Below are positions 6,490 to 7,943 of a DNA stretch of 7,943 bases, one piece after another. A program made the position numbers and the translations under genes. Numbering within the stretch: the stretch's first letter is position 1; every line of letters starts with the position of its first letter. The stretch is from the NCBI GenBank assembly GCA_051656905.1, contig JBOFJQ010000006.1, forward strand, positions 1 through 7,943. Reading direction: 5' to 3'. The DNA is from JAGNZR01 sp051656905. Lineage in GTDB: Bacteria > Fusobacteriota > Fusobacteriia > Fusobacteriales > Fusobacteriaceae. The notes under the pieces were generated by a model that had not been told where the DNA came from, searched no databases, and worked only from the letters and a program-made list of their open reading frames with translations.

Positions 6490-6597
6490 AAAAGCCTCCT
6501 TAAACTTCTGTTTTGTTAAATTCTTTAAATTATCTTCAAAAAAAATATGAATTATCCTCTTGATAGAAATTAAATAATTTAAAATGTAATATTTAAT

Positions 6598-6626
6598 TTG
6601 TTCTTTCTTAAAAAATATGATAATAT
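6598..6626 (+). promoter_or_regulatory. Probable promoter of the TSUP permease gene
   Basis: TTGTTC at 6598-6603 and TAATAT at 6621-6626 are 17 bp apart, with an extended -10 TG at 6618-6619. It lies 38 bp before the ATG. The match is moderate in a very AT-rich background, so confidence is limited. Confidence 0.45.
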
Positions 6627-6664
6627 TTTTAAGTTAAATAAAAAAAAGGGGGAGAATAAATAAT

Positions 6665-7453
6665 ATGCATTCATTTGAAATTTCAAGTTTTATATACTTA
6701 TCATTAGCTTGTTTTGCAGGATCGTTTATAGATGCTGTAGCTGGAGGGGGAGGTATGATCAGTTTACCTGCTTTCATGGGAGTTGGAATTCCACCACATA
6801 TAGCCTTAGGAACAAATAAAGTATCTGCATCTTTTGGTGCATTTTCAAGCTTTTTTAAATTCTACAAAGCTGGAAAGATAGAGATGGAGTTAATGAAAAA
6901 AATATTTATCTTTACAATAATAGGGGCGATTATAGGTGTAAAATCTGTATTATTATTAGATTCTAAATACTTATATCCAATGGCTTTAGCACTTATTGTT
7001 ATATTAATAGCTTACACTCTATATCATAAAAATATGGGAAATGTTAATGAGTTTTCAGGAGTAACAAAAGATTCTCTAATAAAAGGTAGTATCATGGCTT
7101 TAGTTTTAGGATTTTACGACGGATTTTTTGGACCAGGAACAGGTTCATTCTTAATATTTGCTTTTATAAAGATATTTAAGTTTGATTTTATACACGCAAG
7201 CGGAAATGCTAAAGCGCTTAATTTTGCCAGTAATGTAGTTAGTGTTATACTATTTGCTTATTTTGGAAAAGTTAATTACTATTATGCTATTCCAATGGCA
7301 GGAATTATGTTTTTAGGTGCTCAAGCAGGTTCTCACTTTGCAATTAAGAAGGGAAGTAAGTTTATAAAACCGATATTTTTAATTGTTTCTACAGCTGTAG
7401 CCATCAGAATGACAAATCAATTTATAGATTTAAAAGGTTTATTAGGACTATAA
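6665..7453 (+). CDS. TSUP (TauE/SafE) family membrane permease
   Basis: This 262-residue membrane protein has about eight hydrophobic segments arranged as two repeats. Repeat one has A-G-S-F-I-D-A-V-A-G-G-G-G (18-30) and A-L-G-T-N-K (47-52). Repeat two has G-F-Y-D-G-F-F-G-P-G-T-G (149-160) and S-G-N-A-K-A-L-N (179-186). These paired motifs define the TauE/SafE family, whose members move sulfite, sulfonates, sulfur compounds or other organic anions. The substrate here cannot be deduced and no sulfur-metabolism gene is adjacent. The ATG has GGGGGAG at 6648-6654, 10 nt upstream. No strong terminator follows, only a 5-bp hairpin over the stop, so some readthrough into the cold-shock gene is possible. 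Confidence 0.92.
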   Translation: MHSFEISSFIYLSLACFAGSFIDAVAGGGGMISLPAFMGVGIPPHIALGTNKVSASFGAFSSFFKFYKAGKIEMELMKKIFIFTIIGAIIGVKSVLLLDSKYLYPMALALIVILIAYTLYHKNMGNVNEFSGVTKDSLIKGSIMALVLGFYDGFFGPGTGSFLIFAFIKIFKFDFIHASGNAKALNFASNVVSVILFAYFGKVNYYYAIPMAGIMFLGAQAGSHFAIKKGSKFIKPIFLIVSTAVAIRMTNQFIDLKGLLGL

Positions 7454-7491
7454 ATCGTTGATTTTAAAGGGAAATAGTAGATAGTGTATTG

Positions 7492-7528
7492 AAAAATAAA
7501 AAAAAATAAAAATAAAAAAATAAAAAAT
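7492..7528 (+). other. A-tract region upstream of the cold-shock gene
   Basis: These 37 bases contain 32 A and 5 T and nothing else, in A-runs of 5 to 9. It ends about 12 bp before the likely -35 of the cold-shock gene, a position where A-tracts can bend DNA or act as an UP element. It is also a slippage-prone sequence. The function is inference. Confidence 0.5.
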
Positions 7529-7539
7529 GAAGAAAATAC

Positions 7540-7568
7540 TATACAAAATTTGTAAAGTAGTGTATACT
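7540..7568 (+). promoter_or_regulatory. Probable promoter of the cold-shock protein gene
   Basis: TATACA (7540-7545) and TATACT (7563-7568) are 17 bp apart, directly after the A-tract. An alternative pair is TTGTAA (7550-7555) with TAGTAA (7573-7578), also 17 bp apart. Either predicts a leader of about 100-112 nt. Confidence 0.45.
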
Positions 7569-7574
7569 TGAATA

Positions 7575-7686
7575 GTAATGTTTGTAATTTAAGAGTTAAA
7601 TTGTAATAAAGAAAGTACTTCTAGTATTTTTTTACAATGTTAGATTTGAGACTTACTATCATTAAAAAATAATTTGGAGGTACAAG
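7575..7686 (+). promoter_or_regulatory. Long structured 5' leader of the cold-shock protein mRNA
   Basis: Two hairpins share bases 7600-7606. The first pairs 7582-7592 with 7596-7606 (9 Watson-Crick pairs and two G-U, loop GAG). The second pairs 7600-7606 with 7632-7638 and 7612-7618 with 7624-7630. They cannot form together. Long untranslated leaders with temperature-dependent folds are known for cspA-type mRNAs, so a thermosensor role is a reasonable inference. The leader start depends on the predicted promoter, and AT-rich DNA gives such pairings by chance fairly often. The ribosome binding site GGAGG (7676-7680) lies outside both hairpins. Confidence 0.4.
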
Positions 7687-7884
7687 ATGAAAGGAATAGT
7701 TAAATGGTTTAACGAAGAGAAAGGATTTGGATTTATCACTGCTGAGGATGGGAAAGATGTATTCGCTCACTTTTCTGCAATCCAAAAAGACGGATTCAAA
7801 AAGTTAACTGAAGGAGAGTCAGTTACTTTTGAAGTTACTCAAGGTCCAAAAGGTCCACAAGCAACTGATATCAAATCTATCTAA
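7687..7884 (+). CDS. Cold-shock domain protein (CspA family)
   Basis: This 65-residue single cold-shock domain is the usual family length. It acts in the cytoplasm as a single-stranded RNA/DNA-binding chaperone that melts mRNA secondary structure. Seen: the G-I-V-K-W-F-N start, RNP1 K-G-F-G-F-I at 12-17, RNP2 V-F-A-H-F at 25-29 (Ala where many members have Val), and G-P-K-G-P-Q-A-T near the end. The ATG has GGAGG six bases upstream. It stands alone between a long AT-rich leader and its own terminator. The codons are well suited to high expression (AAA, GGA, GAA, ACT). Which csp paralogue it is cannot be told. Confidence 0.97.
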   Translation: MKGIVKWFNEEKGFGFITAEDGKDVFAHFSAIQKDGFKKLTEGESVTFEVTQGPKGPQATDIKSI

Positions 7885-7897
7885 TTAAATAGATTAT

Positions 7898-7927
7898 AAA
7901 CCCTAGATTAAGTTCTAGGGTTTTTTT
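7898..7927 (+). terminator. Intrinsic terminator of the cold-shock gene
   Basis: A perfect 10-bp stem AAACCCTAGA / TCTAGGGTTT (7898-7907 with 7914-7923) with a 6-nt loop is followed by T-rich sequence; the T-run spans 7921-7927. It lies 13 bp after the stop codon. Nothing further is recognisable in the last 16 bases. Confidence 0.93.
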
Positions 7928-7943
7928 ATTATATATAGTAAAA

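Noticed and set aside
6501..6597. Minus-strand promoter for the acetyltransferase gene
   Set aside because: GATAAT-like -10 strings occur, but none has a credible -35 at 16-18 bp; I could not support one.
7452..7464. Hairpin AAATC-GTT-GATTT over the TSUP stop codon as a terminator
   Set aside because: The stem is only 5 bp with one G-C pair and is followed by just a short T extension; too weak to call.

Overview
The window is AT-rich, low-GC DNA. Arginine is coded mostly by AGA, and the gene set points to a member of the Fusobacteriota (Fusobacterium or Cetobacterium type). The supporting evidence is an rnfCDGEAB-order Rnf operon with a long multi-cluster RnfB, an exported MORN_2-repeat protein of a kind common in fusobacteria, and very A/T-biased codons. 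A low-GC anaerobic clostridium cannot be excluded from this sequence alone.

Bases 1-3804 hold most of one operon for the Rnf complex. The extreme 3' end of a probable rnfC is followed by rnfD, rnfG, rnfE, rnfA and rnfB, packed with 2-17 bp gaps and closed by a clear intrinsic terminator. Rnf is a membrane redox pump. It moves electrons between reduced ferredoxin and NAD+ through Fe-S clusters (RnfB, RnfA/RnfE) and covalently bound FMN (RnfD, RnfG), and couples this to Na+ or H+ export. All hallmark residues are visible: GAT flavinylation motifs in RnfD and RnfG, the paired membrane cysteines of RnfA and RnfE, and a chain of ferredoxin motifs in RnfB.

Bases 3805-6014 hold a separate unit: a consensus-like promoter, a signal-peptide MORN_2 (YwqK-like) protein, and a MATE-family efflux transporter starting at TTG. 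It ends in a long imperfect hairpin just after the MATE stop codon.

Bases 6015-6664 contain the most unexpected element, a near-consensus promoter followed about 60 nt later by a perfect 10-bp hairpin with a U-tract and no start codon between them. This is a candidate small RNA. It runs convergently into a small GNAT-type acetyltransferase gene on the minus strand.

Bases 6665-7943 carry a TauE/SafE-family (TSUP) anion permease, then a cold-shock protein with a long AT-rich untranslated leader containing mutually exclusive hairpins, closed by a strong terminator. Most genes here are ordinary for such an organism. The parts worth a second look are the intergenic RNA and DNA structures, and the cysteine content of RnfB.
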